From: Phytophthora sp. 'mugwort'
Lineage: Eukaryota; Oomycota; Peronosporomycetes; Peronosporales; Peronosporaceae
Length of the DNA stretch: 64,000 nucleotides
Reading direction: 5' to 3'
NCBI GenBank assembly: GCA_033558025.1
Contig: JAUCEF010000005.1
Span: 1,798,001-1,862,000, forward strand
Position numbers and translations under genes: made by a program. The notes beneath the pieces are model-generated. The model did not search any database, was not told the origin of the DNA, and was given only the letters and a program-made list of their open reading frames with translations. This document shows positions 1 to 10,275 of the stretch, in pieces. Every line of letters starts with the position of its first letter. The first letter of the stretch is position 1.

Positions 1-15
1 CTGAGCTATACGACC
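1..15 (-). tRNA. tRNA-Ile-AAT: tRNA-Ile(AAU), 5' fragment cut by window edge
   Basis: The first 15 nt of a tRNA (acceptor strand through the start of the D arm) are present; the rest lies outside the window. Upstream tract GC; CT class A. Confidence 0.95.
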
Positions 16-444
16 GGCAAGAGCATACCACACACAACCAAAGCAAAAATTCACACAAAACCGAAGCAATGCACACACGCTGGCTCCACCACGCGCTTCT
101 CCCCATTATTGCGCTGCTCTACAGCCTCCACTTCATCCTGCCATCCGCTTTCTTCTCCATCCAAACTTACATCCGCTCAAACATATCGCCTTATACGATG
201 CCTTTCGCAGTCCACAGCGATCGATTCGCGCGTCGACAAGCCCCGCCAGATCCACTGCCACCTAGCGCAAGCGTCAGTGACCGTCTACACAACCGTAAAC
301 AAAAGCGAGGCTCAAACCACCCGTTCGGCATTGAGCCGTCGAGGCACACCCAGTCGAGTCCGTTTGAAGGTGTGTCGCGACTTTGGATTGGCTGGTATGC
401 GTCGCCGAACCACAGTATGCCCCGCATCAGGCTGAAGAAGACGC

Positions 445-448
445 AAAA
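445..448 (-). terminator. Possible back-up TTTT (reference copy)
   Basis: A second run of four T on the tRNA strand lies 34 bp downstream of the first and is present in each unit. It could stop polymerases that read through the short primary terminator. No function can be shown from sequence. Confidence 0.4.
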
Positions 449-478
449 GCCTGCGCGCTCGAGGAATGAGAAGAGAGC

Positions 479-482
479 AAAA
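479..482 (-). terminator. TTTT Pol III terminator (reference copy)
   Basis: Four T residues on the tRNA strand begin at the very next base after discriminator A73, so the 3' trailer would be only the U run. Four is near the minimum used by Pol III: it is adequate in animals, while budding yeast usually uses longer runs. The run is kept in every copy, including the one with the changed discriminator base. Confidence 0.85.
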
Positions 483-493
483 TGGTCATACAG

Positions 494-504
494 GGGCTCG
501 AACC
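494..504 (-). promoter_or_regulatory. Internal Pol III box B (reference copy)
   Basis: On the tRNA strand this reads GGTTCGAGCCC, covering the T loop and stem. It fits the box B consensus GGTTCGANNCC exactly. It is unchanged in all copies and, with box A, would recruit TFIIIC. Confidence 0.93.
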
Positions 505-536
505 CTGGACCGCAGCGTTATTAGCACTGTGCTCTA

Positions 537-548
537 CCGACTGAGCTA
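537..548 (-). promoter_or_regulatory. Internal Pol III box A (reference copy)
   Basis: On the tRNA strand this reads TAGCTCAGTCGG, tRNA positions 8-19. It matches the eukaryotic box A consensus TRGCNNAGYNGG at every position. The same sequence is present in all 118 genes. It also forms the 5' side of the D arm. Confidence 0.93.
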
Positions 549-579
549 TACGACCGGCAAGAGCATACCACACACAACC

Positions 580-591
580 AAAAAAAAAATT
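580..591 (-). promoter_or_regulatory. Variable T-rich tract at -25 to -36 of tRNA
   Basis: On the tRNA strand this is an AATTTTT...TTTT tract centred about 30 bp upstream of the mature 5' end, where TFIIIB and TBP normally contact Pol III genes. It is the most variable spot in the unit, with seven alleles across the window (GC, AC, A10, A12, ACAAC, CAT, A5C). No perfect TATA box is present; the CAT allele gives ATTTATG on the tRNA strand. A role in transcription start is inferred from position only. Confidence 0.45.
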
Positions 592-1022
592 CACACAAAA
601 CCGAAGCAATGCACACACGCTGGCTCCACCACGCGCTTCTCCCCATTATTGCGCTGCTCTACAGCCTCCACTTCATCCTGCCATCCGCTTTCTTCTCCAT
701 CCAAACTTACATCCGCTCAAACATATCGCCTTATACGATGCCTTTCGCAGTCCACAGCGATCGATTCGCGCGTCGACAAGCCCCGCCAGATCCACTGCCA
801 CCTAGCGCAAGCGTCAGTGACCGTCTACACAACCGTAAACAAAAGCGAGGCTCAAACCACCCGTTCGGCATTGAGCCGTCGAGGCACACCCAGTCGAGTC
901 CGTTTGAAGGTGTGTCGCGACTTTGGATTGGCTGGTATGCGTCGCCGAACCACAGTATGCCCCGCATCAGGCTGAAGAAGACGCAAAAGCCGGCGCGCTC
1001 GAGGAATGAGAAGAGAGCAAAA

Positions 1023-1095
1023 TGGTCATACAGGGGCTCGAACCCTGGACCGCAGCGTTATTAGCACTGTGCTCTACCGACTGAGCTATACGACC
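1023..1095 (-). tRNA. tRNA-Ile-AAT: tRNA-Ile(AAU) copy 2
   Basis: 3' site G; tract AC; CT class A. Confidence 0.97.
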
Positions 1096-1562
1096 GGCAA
1101 GAGCATACCACACACAACCAAAACAAAAATTCACACAAAACCGAAGCAATGCACACACGCTGGCTCCACCACGCGCTTCTCCCCATTATTGCGCTGCTCT
1201 ACAGCCTCCACTTCATCCTGCCATCCGCTTTCTTCTCCATCCAAACTTACATCCGCTCAAACATATCGCCTTATACGATGCCTTTCGCAGTCCACAGCGA
1301 TCGATTCGCGCGTCGACAAGCCCCGCCAGATCCACTGCCACCTAGCGCAAGCGTCAGTGACCGTCTACACAACCGTAAACAAAAGCGAGGCTCAAACCAC
1401 CCGTTCGGCATTGAGCCGTCGAGGCACACCCAGTCGAGTCCGTTTGAAGGTGTGTCGCGACTTTGGATTGGCTGGTATGCGTCGCCGAACCACAGTATGC
1501 CCCGCATCAGGCTGAAGAAGACGCAAAAGCCGGCGCGCTCGAGGAATGAGAAGAGAGCAAAA

Positions 1563-1635
1563 TGGTCATACAGGGGCTCGAACCCTGGACCGCAGCGTTA
1601 TTAGCACTGTGCTCTACCGACTGAGCTATACGACC
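1563..1635 (-). tRNA. tRNA-Ile-AAT: tRNA-Ile(AAU) copy 3
   Basis: 3' site G; tract GC; CT class A. Confidence 0.97.
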
Positions 1636-2102
1636 GGCAAGAGCATACCACACACAACCAAAGCAAAAATTCACACAAAACCGAAGCAATGCACACACGC
1701 TGGCTCCACCACGCGCTTCTCCCCATTATTGCGCTGCTCTACAGCCTCCACTTCATCCTGCCATCCGCTTTCTTCTCCATCCAAACTTACATCCGCTCAA
1801 ACATATCGCCTTATACGATGCCTTTCGCAGTCCACAGCGATCGATTCGCGCGTCGACAAGCCCCGCCAGATCCACTGCCACCTAGCGCAAGCGTCAGTGA
1901 CCGTCTACACAACCGTAAACAAAAGCGAGGCTCAAACCACCCGTTCGGCATTGAGCCGTCGAGGCACACCCAGTCGAGTCCGTTTGAAGGTGTGTCGCGA
2001 CTTTGGATTGGCTGGTATGCGTCGCCGAACCACAGTATGCCCCGCATCAGGCTGAAGAAGACGCAAAAGCCTGCGCGCTCGAGGAATGAGAAGAGAGCAA
2101 AA

Positions 2103-2175
2103 TGGTCATACAGGGGCTCGAACCCTGGACCGCAGCGTTATTAGCACTGTGCTCTACCGACTGAGCTATACGACC
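2103..2175 (-). tRNA. tRNA-Ile-AAT: tRNA-Ile(AAU) copy 4
   Basis: 3' site T; T at -9, G at -17; tract A10; CT class A. Confidence 0.97.
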
Positions 2176-2642
2176 GGCAAGAGTATACCACGCACAACCA
2201 AAAAAAAAATTCACACAAAACCGAAGCAATGCACACACGCTGGCTCCACCACGCGCTTCTCCCCATTATTGCGCTGCTCTACAGCCTCCACTTCATCCTG
2301 CCATCCGCTTTCTTCTCCATCCAAACTTACATCCGCTCAAACATATCGCCTTATACGATGCCTTTCGCAGTCCACAGCGATCGATTCGCGCGTCGACAAG
2401 CCCCGCCAGATCCACTGCCACCTAGCGCAAGCGTCAGTGACCGTCTACACAACCGTAAACAAAAGCGAGGCTCAAACCACCCGTTCGGCATTGAGCCGTC
2501 GAGGCACACCCAGTCGAGTCCGTTTGAAGGTGTGTCGCGACTTTGGATTGGCTGGTATGCGTCGCCGAACCACAGTATGCCCCGCATCAGGCTGAAGAAG
2601 ACGCAAAAGCCTGCGCGCTCGAGGAATGAGAAGAGAGCAAAA

Positions 2643-2715
2643 TGGTCATACAGGGGCTCGAACCCTGGACCGCAGCGTTATTAGCACTGTGCTCTACCGA
2701 CTGAGCTATACGACC
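2643..2715 (-). tRNA. tRNA-Ile-AAT: tRNA-Ile(AAU) copy 5
   Basis: 3' site T; tract AC; CT class A. Confidence 0.97.
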
Positions 2716-3182
2716 GGCAAGAGCATACCACACACAACCAAAACAAAAATTCACACAAAACCGAAGCAATGCACACACGCTGGCTCCACCACGCGCTTCT
2801 CCCCATTATTGCGCTGCTCTACAGCCTCCACTTCATCCTGCCATCCGCTTTCTTCTCCATCCAAACTTACATCCGCTCAAACATATCGCCTTATACGATG
2901 CCTTTCGCAGTCCACAGCGATCGATTCGCGCGTCGACAAGCCCCGCCAGATCCACTGCCACCTAGCGCAAGCGTCAGTGACCGTCTACACAACCGTAAAC
3001 AAAAGCGAGGCTCAAACCACCCGTTCGGCATTGAGCCGTCGAGGCACACCCAGTCGAGTCCGTTTGAAGGTGTGTCGCGACTTTGGATTGGCTGGTATGC
3101 GTCGCCGAACCACAGTATGCCCCGCATCAGGCTGAAGAAGACGCAAAAGCCGGCGCGCTCGAGGAATGAGAAGAGAGCAAAA

Positions 3183-3255
3183 TGGTCATACAGGGGCTCG
3201 AACCCTGGACCGCAGCGTTATTAGCACTGTGCTCTACCGACTGAGCTATACGACC
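3183..3255 (-). tRNA. tRNA-Ile-AAT: tRNA-Ile(AAU) copy 6
   Basis: 3' site G; tract ACAAC, T at -43; CT class A. Confidence 0.97.
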
Positions 3256-3722
3256 GGCAAGAGCATACCACACACAACCAAAACAACAATTCACACATAA
3301 CCGAAGCAATGCACACACGCTGGCTCCACCACGCGCTTCTCCCCATTATTGCGCTGCTCTACAGCCTCCACTTCATCCTGCCATCCGCTTTCTTCTCCAT
3401 CCAAACTTACATCCGCTCAAACATATCGCCTTATACGATGCCTTTCGCAGTCCACAGCGATCGATTCGCGCGTCGACAAGCCCCGCCAGATCCACTGCCA
3501 CCTAGCGCAAGCGTCAGTGACCGTCTACACAACCGTAAACAAAAGCGAGGCTCAAACCACCCGTTCGGCATTGAGCCGTCGAGGCACACCCAGTCGAGTC
3601 CGTTTGAAGGTGTGTCGCGACTTTGGATTGGCTGGTATGCGTCGCCGAACCACAGTATGCCCCGCATCAGGCTGAAGAAGACGCAAAAGCCGGCGCGCTC
3701 GAGGAATGAGAAGAGAGCAAAA

Positions 3723-3795
3723 TGGTCATACAGGGGCTCGAACCCTGGACCGCAGCGTTATTAGCACTGTGCTCTACCGACTGAGCTATACGACC
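3723..3795 (-). tRNA. tRNA-Ile-AAT: tRNA-Ile(AAU) copy 7
   Basis: 3' site G; tract ACAAC, T at -43; CT class A. Confidence 0.97.
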
Positions 3796-4262
3796 GGCAA
3801 GAGCATACCACACACAACCAAAACAACAATTCACACATAACCGAAGCAATGCACACACGCTGGCTCCACCACGCGCTTCTCCCCATTATTGCGCTGCTCT
3901 ACAGCCTCCACTTCATCCTGCCATCCGCTTTCTTCTCCATCCAAACTTACATCCGCTCAAACATATCGCCTTATACGATGCCTTTCGCAGTCCACAGCGA
4001 TCGATTCGCGCGTCGACAAGCCCCGCCAGATCCACTGCCACCTAGCGCAAGCGTCAGTGACCGTCTACACAACCGTAAACAAAAGCGAGGCTCAAACCAC
4101 CCGTTCGGCATTGAGCCGTCGAGGCACACCCAGTCGAGTCCGTTTGAAGGTGTGTCGCGACTTTGGATTGGCTGGTATGCGTCGCCGAACCACAGTATGC
4201 CCCGCACCAGGCTGAAGAAGACGCAAAAGCCGGCGCGCTCGAGGAATGAGAAGAGAGCAAAA

Positions 4263-4335
4263 TGGTCATACAGGGGCTCGAACCCTGGACCGCAGCGTTA
4301 TTAGCACTGTGCTCTACCGACTGAGCTATACGACC
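4263..4335 (-). tRNA. tRNA-Ile-AAT: tRNA-Ile(AAU) copy 8
   Basis: 3' site G with private C at 4207; T at -9; tract A10; CT class A. Confidence 0.97.
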
Positions 4336-4802
4336 GGCAAGAGTATACCACACACAACCAAAAAAAAAATTCACACAAAACCGAAGCAATGCACACACGC
4401 TGGCTCCACCACGCGCTTCTCCCCATTATTGCGCTGCTCTACAGCCTCCACTTCATCCTGCCATCCGCTTTCTTCTCCATCCAAACTTACATCCGCTCAA
4501 ACATATCGCCTTATACGATGCCTTTCGCAGTCCACAGCGATCGATTCGCGCGTCGACAAGCCCCGCCAGATCCACTGCCACCTAGCGCAAGCGTCAGTGA
4601 CCGTCTACACAACCGTAAACAAAAGCGAGGCTCAAACCACCCGTTCGGCATTGAGCCGTCGAGGCACACCCAGTCGAGTCCGTTTGAAGGTGTGTCGCGA
4701 CTTTGGATTGGCTGGTATGCGTCGCCGAACCACAGTATGCCCCGCATCAGGCTGAAGAAGACGCAAAAGCCGGCGCGCTCGAGGAATGAGAAGAGAGCAA
4801 AA

Positions 4803-4875
4803 TGGTCATACAGGGGCTCGAACCCTGGACCGCAGCGTTATTAGCACTGTGCTCTACCGACTGAGCTATACGACC
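4803..4875 (-). tRNA. tRNA-Ile-AAT: tRNA-Ile(AAU) copy 9
   Basis: 3' site G; tract ACAAC, T at -43; CT class A. Confidence 0.97.
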
Positions 4876-5342
4876 GGCAAGAGCATACCACACACAACCA
4901 AAACAACAATTCACACATAACCGAAGCAATGCACACACGCTGGCTCCACCACGCGCTTCTCCCCATTATTGCGCTGCTCTACAGCCTCCACTTCATCCTG
5001 CCATCCGCTTTCTTCTCCATCCAAACTTACATCCGCTCAAACATATCGCCTTATACGATGCCTTTCGCAGTCCACAGCGATCGATTCGCGCGTCGACAAG
5101 CCCCGCCAGATCCACTGCCACCTAGCGCAAGCGTCAGTGACCGTCTACACAACCGTAAACAAAAGCGAGGCTCAAACCACCCGTTCGGCATTGAGCCGTC
5201 GAGGCACACCCAGTCGAGTCCGTTTGAAGGTGTGTCGCGACTTTGGATTGGCTGGTATGCGTCGCCGAACCACAGTATGCCCCGCATCAGGCTGAAGAAG
5301 ACGCAAAAGCCGGCGCGCTCGAGGAATGAGAAGAGAGCAAAA

Positions 5343-5415
5343 TGGTCATACAGGGGCTCGAACCCTGGACCGCAGCGTTATTAGCACTGTGCTCTACCGA
5401 CTGAGCTATACGACC
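5343..5415 (-). tRNA. tRNA-Ile-AAT: tRNA-Ile(AAU) copy 10
   Basis: 3' site G; tract ACAAC, T at -43; CT class A. Confidence 0.97.
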
Positions 5416-5882
5416 GGCAAGAGCATACCACACACAACCAAAACAACAATTCACACATAACCGAAGCAATGCACACACGCTGGCTCCACCACGCGCTTCT
5501 CCCCATTATTGCGCTGCTCTACAGCCTCCACTTCATCCTGCCATCCGCTTTCTTCTCCATCCAAACTTACATCCGCTCAAACATATCGCCTTATACGATG
5601 CCTTTCGCAGTCCACAGCGATCGATTCGCGCGTCGACAAGCCCCGCCAGATCCACTGCCACCTAGCGCAAGCGTCAGTGACCGTCTACACAACCGTAAAC
5701 AAAAGCGAGGCTCAAACCACCCGTTCGGCATTGAGCCGTCGAGGCACACCCAGTCGAGTCCGTTTGAAGGTGTGTCGCGACTTTGGATTGGCTGGTATGC
5801 GTCGCCGAACCACAGTATGCCCCGCATCAGGCTGAAGAAGACGCAAAAGCCGGCGCGCTCGAGGAATGAGAAGAGAGCAAAA

Positions 5883-5955
5883 TGGTCATACAGGGGCTCG
5901 AACCCTGGACCGCAGCGTTATTAGCACTGTGCTCTACCGACTGAGCTATACGACC
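5883..5955 (-). tRNA. tRNA-Ile-AAT: tRNA-Ile(AAU) copy 11
   Basis: 3' site G; tract ACAAC, T at -43; CT class A. Confidence 0.97.
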
Positions 5956-6422
5956 GGCAAGAGCATACCACACACAACCAAAACAACAATTCACACATAA
6001 CCGAAGCAATGCACACACGCTGGCTCCACCACGCGCTTCTCCCCATTATTGCGCTGCTCTACAGCCTCCACTTCATCCTGCCATCCGCTTTCTTCTCCAT
6101 CCAAACTTACATCCGCTCAAACATATCGCCTTATACGATGCCTTTCGCAGTCCACAGCGATCGATTCGCGCGTCGACAAGCCCCGCCAGATCCACTGCCA
6201 CCTAGCGCAAGCGTCAGTGACCGTCTACACAACCGTAAACAAAAGCGAGGCTCAAACCACCCGTTCGGCATTGAGCCGTCGAGGCACACCCAGTCGAGTC
6301 CGTTTGAAGGTGTGTCGCGACTTTGGATTGGCTGGTATGCGTCGCCGAACCACAGTATGCCCCGCACCAGGCTGAAGAAGACGCAAAAGCCGGCGCGCTC
6401 GAGGAATGAGAAGAGAGCAAAA

Positions 6423-6495
6423 TGGTCATACAGGGGCTCGAACCCTGGACCGCAGCGTTATTAGCACTGTGCTCTACCGACTGAGCTATACGACC
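6423..6495 (-). tRNA. tRNA-Ile-AAT: tRNA-Ile(AAU) copy 12
   Basis: 3' site G with private C at 6367; T at -9; tract A10; CT class A. Confidence 0.97.
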
Positions 6496-6962
6496 GGCAA
6501 GAGTATACCACACACAACCAAAAAAAAAATTCACACAAAACCGAAGCAATGCACACACGCTGGCTCCACCACGCGCTTCTCCCCATTATTGCGCTGCTCT
6601 ACAGCCTCCACTTCATCCTGCCATCCGCTTTCTTCTCCATCCAAACTTACATCCGCTCAAACATATCGCCTTATACGATGCCTTTCGCAGTCCACAGCGA
6701 TCGATTCGCGCGTCGACAAGCCCCGCCAGATCCACTGCCACCTAGCGCAAGCGTCAGTGACCGTCTACACAACCGTAAACAAAAGCGAGGCTCAAACCAC
6801 CCGTTCGGCATTGAGCCGTCGAGGCACACCCAGTCGAGTCCGTTTGAAGGTGTGTCGCGACTTTGGATTGGCTGGTATGCGTCGCCGAACCACAGTATGC
6901 CCCGCATCAGGCTGAAGAAGACGCAAAAGCCGGCGCGCTCGAGGAATGAGAAGAGAGCAAAA

Positions 6963-7035
6963 TGGTCATACAGGGGCTCGAACCCTGGACCGCAGCGTTA
7001 TTAGCACTGTGCTCTACCGACTGAGCTATACGACC
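6963..7035 (-). tRNA. tRNA-Ile-AAT: tRNA-Ile(AAU) copy 13
   Basis: 3' site G; tract ACAAC, T at -43; CT class A. Confidence 0.97.
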
Positions 7036-7502
7036 GGCAAGAGCATACCACACACAACCAAAACAACAATTCACACATAACCGAAGCAATGCACACACGC
7101 TGGCTCCACCACGCGCTTCTCCCCATTATTGCGCTGCTCTACAGCCTCCACTTCATCCTGCCATCCGCTTTCTTCTCCATCCAAACTTACATCCGCTCAA
7201 ACATATCGCCTTATACGATGCCTTTCGCAGTCCACAGCGATCGATTCGCGCGTCGACAAGCCCCGCCAGATCCACTGCCACCTAGCGCAAGCGTCAGTGA
7301 CCGTCTACACAACCGTAAACAAAAGCGAGGCTCAAACCACCCGTTCGGCATTGAGCCGTCGAGGCACACCCAGTCGAGTCCGTTTGAAGGTGTGTCGCGA
7401 CTTTGGATTGGCTGGTATGCGTCGCCGAACCACAGTATGCCCCGCATCAGGCTGAAGAAGACGCAAAAGCCGGCGCGCTCGAGGAATGAGAAGAGAGCAA
7501 AA

Positions 7503-7575
7503 TGGTCATACAGGGGCTCGAACCCTGGACCGCAGCGTTATTAGCACTGTGCTCTACCGACTGAGCTATACGACC
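7503..7575 (-). tRNA. tRNA-Ile-AAT: tRNA-Ile(AAU) copy 14
   Basis: 3' site G; tract ACAAC, T at -43; CT class A. Confidence 0.97.
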
Positions 7576-8042
7576 GGCAAGAGCATACCACACACAACCA
7601 AAACAACAATTCACACATAACCGAAGCAATGCACACACGCTGGCTCCACCACGCGCTTCTCCCCATTATTGCGCTGCTCTACAGCCTCCACTTCATCCTG
7701 CCATCCGCTTTCTTCTCCATCCAAACTTACATCCGCTCAAACATATCGCCTTATACGATGCCTTTCGCAGTCCACAGCGATCGATTCGCGCGTCGACAAG
7801 CCCCGCCAGATCCACTGCCACCTAGCGCAAGCGTCAGTGACCGTCTACACAACCGTAAACAAAAGCGAGGCTCAAACCACCCGTTCGGCATTGAGCCGTC
7901 GAGGCACACCCAGTCGAGTCCGTTTGAAGGTGTGTCGCGACTTTGGATTGGCTGGTATGCGTCGCCGAACCACAGTATGCCCCGCATCAGGCTGAAGAAG
8001 ACGCAAAAGCCGGCGCGCTCGAGGAATGAGAAGAGAGCAAAA

Positions 8043-8115
8043 TGGTCATACAGGGGCTCGAACCCTGGACCGCAGCGTTATTAGCACTGTGCTCTACCGA
8101 CTGAGCTATACGACC
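8043..8115 (-). tRNA. tRNA-Ile-AAT: tRNA-Ile(AAU) copy 15
   Basis: 3' site G; tract ACAAC, T at -43; CT class A. Confidence 0.97.
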
Positions 8116-8582
8116 GGCAAGAGCATACCACACACAACCAAAACAACAATTCACACATAACCGAAGCAATGCACACACGCTGGCTCCACCACGCGCTTCT
8201 CCCCATTATTGCGCTGCTCTACAGCCTCCACTTCATCCTGCCATCCGCTTTCTTCTCCATCCAAACTTACATCCGCTCAAACATATCGCCTTATACGATG
8301 CCTTTCGCAGTCCACAGCGATCGATTCGCGCGTCGACAAGCCCCGCCAGATCCACTGCCACCTAGCGCAAGCGTCAGTGACCGTCTACACAACCGTAAAC
8401 AAAAGCGAGGCTCAAACCACCCGTTCGGCATTGAGCCGTCGAGGCACACCCAGTCGAGTCCGTTTGAAGGTGTGTCGCGACTTTGGATTGGCTGGTATGC
8501 GTCGCCGAACCACAGTATGCCCCGCACCAGGCTGAAGAAGACGCAAAAGCCGGCGCGCTCGAGGAATGAGAAGAGAGCAAAA

Positions 8583-8655
8583 TGGTCATACAGGGGCTCG
8601 AACCCTGGACCGCAGCGTTATTAGCACTGTGCTCTACCGACTGAGCTATACGACC
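8583..8655 (-). tRNA. tRNA-Ile-AAT: tRNA-Ile(AAU) copy 16
   Basis: 3' site G with private C at 8527; T at -9; tract A10; CT class A. Confidence 0.97.
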
Positions 8656-9122
8656 GGCAAGAGTATACCACACACAACCAAAAAAAAAATTCACACAAAA
8701 CCGAAGCAATGCACACACGCTGGCTCCACCACGCGCTTCTCCCCATTATTGCGCTGCTCTACAGCCTCCACTTCATCCTGCCATCCGCTTTCTTCTCCAT
8801 CCAAACTTACATCCGCTCAAACATATCGCCTTATACGATGCCTTTCGCAGTCCACAGCGATCGATTCGCGCGTCGACAAGCCCCGCCAGATCCACTGCCA
8901 CCTAGCGCAAGCGTCAGTGACCGTCTACACAACCGTAAACAAAAGCGAGGCTCAAACCACCCGTTCGGCATTGAGCCGTCGAGGCACACCCAGTCGAGTC
9001 CGTTTGAAGGTGTGTCGCGACTTTGGATTGGCTGGTATGCGTCGCCGAACCACAGTATGCCCCGCATCAGGCTGAAGAAGACGCAAAAGCCGGCGCGCTC
9101 GAGGAATGAGAAGAGAGCAAAA

Positions 9123-9195
9123 TGGTCATACAGGGGCTCGAACCCTGGACCGCAGCGTTATTAGCACTGTGCTCTACCGACTGAGCTATACGACC
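9123..9195 (-). tRNA. tRNA-Ile-AAT: tRNA-Ile(AAU) copy 17
   Basis: 3' site G; tract ACAAC, T at -43; CT class A. Confidence 0.97.
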
Positions 9196-9662
9196 GGCAA
9201 GAGCATACCACACACAACCAAAACAACAATTCACACATAACCGAAGCAATGCACACACGCTGGCTCCACCACGCGCTTCTCCCCATTATTGCGCTGCTCT
9301 ACAGCCTCCACTTCATCCTGCCATCCGCTTTCTTCTCCATCCAAACTTACATCCGCTCAAACATATCGCCTTATACGATGCCTTTCGCAGTCCACAGCGA
9401 TCGATTCGCGCGTCGACAAGCCCCGCCAGATCCACTGCCACCTAGCGCAAGCGTCAGTGACCGTCTACACAACCGTAAACAAAAGCGAGGCTCAAACCAC
9501 CCGTTCGGCATTGAGCCGTCGAGGCACACCCAGTCGAGTCCGTTTGAAGGTGTGTCGCGACTTTGGATTGGCTGGTATGCGTCGCCGAACCACAGTATGC
9601 CCCGCATCAGGCTGAAGAAGACGCAAAAGCCGGCGCGCTCGAGGAATGAGAAGAGAGCAAAA

Positions 9663-9735
9663 TGGTCATACAGGGGCTCGAACCCTGGACCGCAGCGTTA
9701 TTAGCACTGTGCTCTACCGACTGAGCTATACGACC
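9663..9735 (-). tRNA. tRNA-Ile-AAT: tRNA-Ile(AAU) copy 18
   Basis: 3' site G; tract ACAAC, T at -43; CT class A. Confidence 0.97.
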
Positions 9736-10202
9736 GGCAAGAGCATACCACACACAACCAAAACAACAATTCACACATAACCGAAGCAATGCACACACGC
9801 TGGCTCCACCACGCGCTTCTCCCCATTATTGCGCTGCTCTACAGCCTCCACTTCATCCTGCCATCCGCTTTCTTCTCCATCCAAACTTACATCCGCTCAA
9901 ACATATCGCCTTATACGATGCCTTTCGCAGTCCACAGCGATCGATTCGCGCGTCGACAAGCCCCGCCAGATCCACTGCCACCTAGCGCAAGCGTCAGTGA
10001 CCGTCTACACAACCGTAAACAAAAGCGAGGCTCAAACCACCCGTTCGGCATTGAGCCGTCGAGGCACACCCAGTCGAGTCCGTTTGAAGGTGTGTCGCGA
10101 CTTTGGATTGGCTGGTATGCGTCGCCGAACCACAGTATGCCCCGCATCAGGCTGAAGAAGACGCAAAAGCCGGCGCGCTCGAGGAATGAGAAGAGAGCAA
10201 AA

Positions 10203-10275
10203 TGGTCATACAGGGGCTCGAACCCTGGACCGCAGCGTTATTAGCACTGTGCTCTACCGACTGAGCTATACGACC
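10203..10275 (-). tRNA. tRNA-Ile-AAT: tRNA-Ile(AAU) copy 19
   Basis: 3' site G; tract ACAAC but with A at -43, unlike copies 17 and 18; CT class A. Confidence 0.97.

Larger units (their letters stand above)
16..482. other. Reference spacer, no recognisable gene
   Basis: These 467 bp lie between two tRNA genes and are repeated in every unit. I find no second tRNA, 5S rRNA, snRNA or plausible protein gene on either strand. Next to the tRNA 5' end is an AC-rich stretch on the + strand (about 25-80). Then comes a CT-rich stretch (about 85-165) and mixed sequence. A small possible stem, CGGC-ATTGA-GCCG, sits near 326-338. The open frames crossing it end in antisense or sense translation of the tRNA and are treated as chance. 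Confidence 0.85.
483..555 (-). tRNA. tRNA-Ile-AAT: tRNA-Ile(AAU) copy 1 (reference)
   Basis: This gene encodes cytosolic isoleucine tRNA, reading AUU and, after A34-to-inosine editing, AUC and AUA. Its 73 nt fold as a full cloverleaf. The acceptor is GGTCGTA with TATGACC (one G-U pair). Then come T8-A9, a D stem GCTC/GAGC with an 8-nt loop, and an anticodon stem CAGTG/CGCTG (one T-G pair) around loop CTAATAA. The anticodon AAT is complementary to 520-522. A 5-nt variable loop, T arm CAGGG-TTCGAGC-CCCTG and discriminator A73 complete it. The core GTGCTAATAACGC is typical of eukaryotic tRNA-Ile(AAU). There is no intron and no encoded CCA. Box A and box B are perfect and TTTT follows at once. 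Flanks: 3' site T; tract A10; CT class A. Confidence 0.98.
483..1022 (-). repeat. Reference 540-bp repeat unit
   Basis: This is the first complete unit, counted from the 3' end of one tRNA to the base before the next. It holds the tRNA (483-555), its 5' flank with the A-rich tract at 580-589, a pyrimidine-rich stretch around 660-715 with the CT-class site, and a mixed-sequence spacer. It ends with the next copy's TTTT terminator on the minus strand at 1019-1022. XhoI (CTCGAG), SalI (GTCGAC), NruI (TCGCGA) and PvuI (CGATCG) recognition sequences are each visible in the unit. Its length is divisible by three, so reading frames stay in register from unit to unit. Confidence 0.95.

Noticed and set aside
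191..427. 78-codon minus-strand frame in the spacer
   Set aside because: It lies wholly in repeat spacer, has no recognisable domain, and is disrupted in copies with A at 21374, 22454 and 23534.
16..482. Second RNA gene (5S rRNA, snRNA or another tRNA) in the spacer
   Set aside because: No second cloverleaf, 5S internal promoter or snRNA hallmark was seen on either strand by reading. A covariance-model search would settle it.
69..524. Open frames of 151 to 200 codons on the + strand in every unit
   Set aside because: Their C-terminal part is antisense translation of the tRNA. Two overlapping frames are equally open, some units have stops (21374, 22454, 23534), and the 4-bp and 1-bp length changes fuse or break them freely. 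Conservation is explained by repeat homogenisation.
537..548. Different tRNA identities hidden among the copies
   Set aside because: The anticodon AAT and stems are unchanged in all copies; the only body change is the discriminator at 28572.
483..555. Bacterial or organellar tRNA gene
   Set aside because: No CCA is encoded, the anticodon is AAU rather than GAU, box A and box B are perfect, and TTTT follows directly. These fit a eukaryotic nuclear gene.
427..618. Open frames of 63 to 114 codons on the minus strand across the tRNA
   Set aside because: These are sense-strand translation of the tRNA and its flanks. Length changes among copies come from single noncoding variants such as C at 4207.
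483..1022. tRNA-derived SINE family
   Set aside because: The tRNA fold, discriminator and terminator are intact, with no A-rich tail joined to a tRNA-derived body and no target-site duplications. The units are strictly tandem rather than dispersed.
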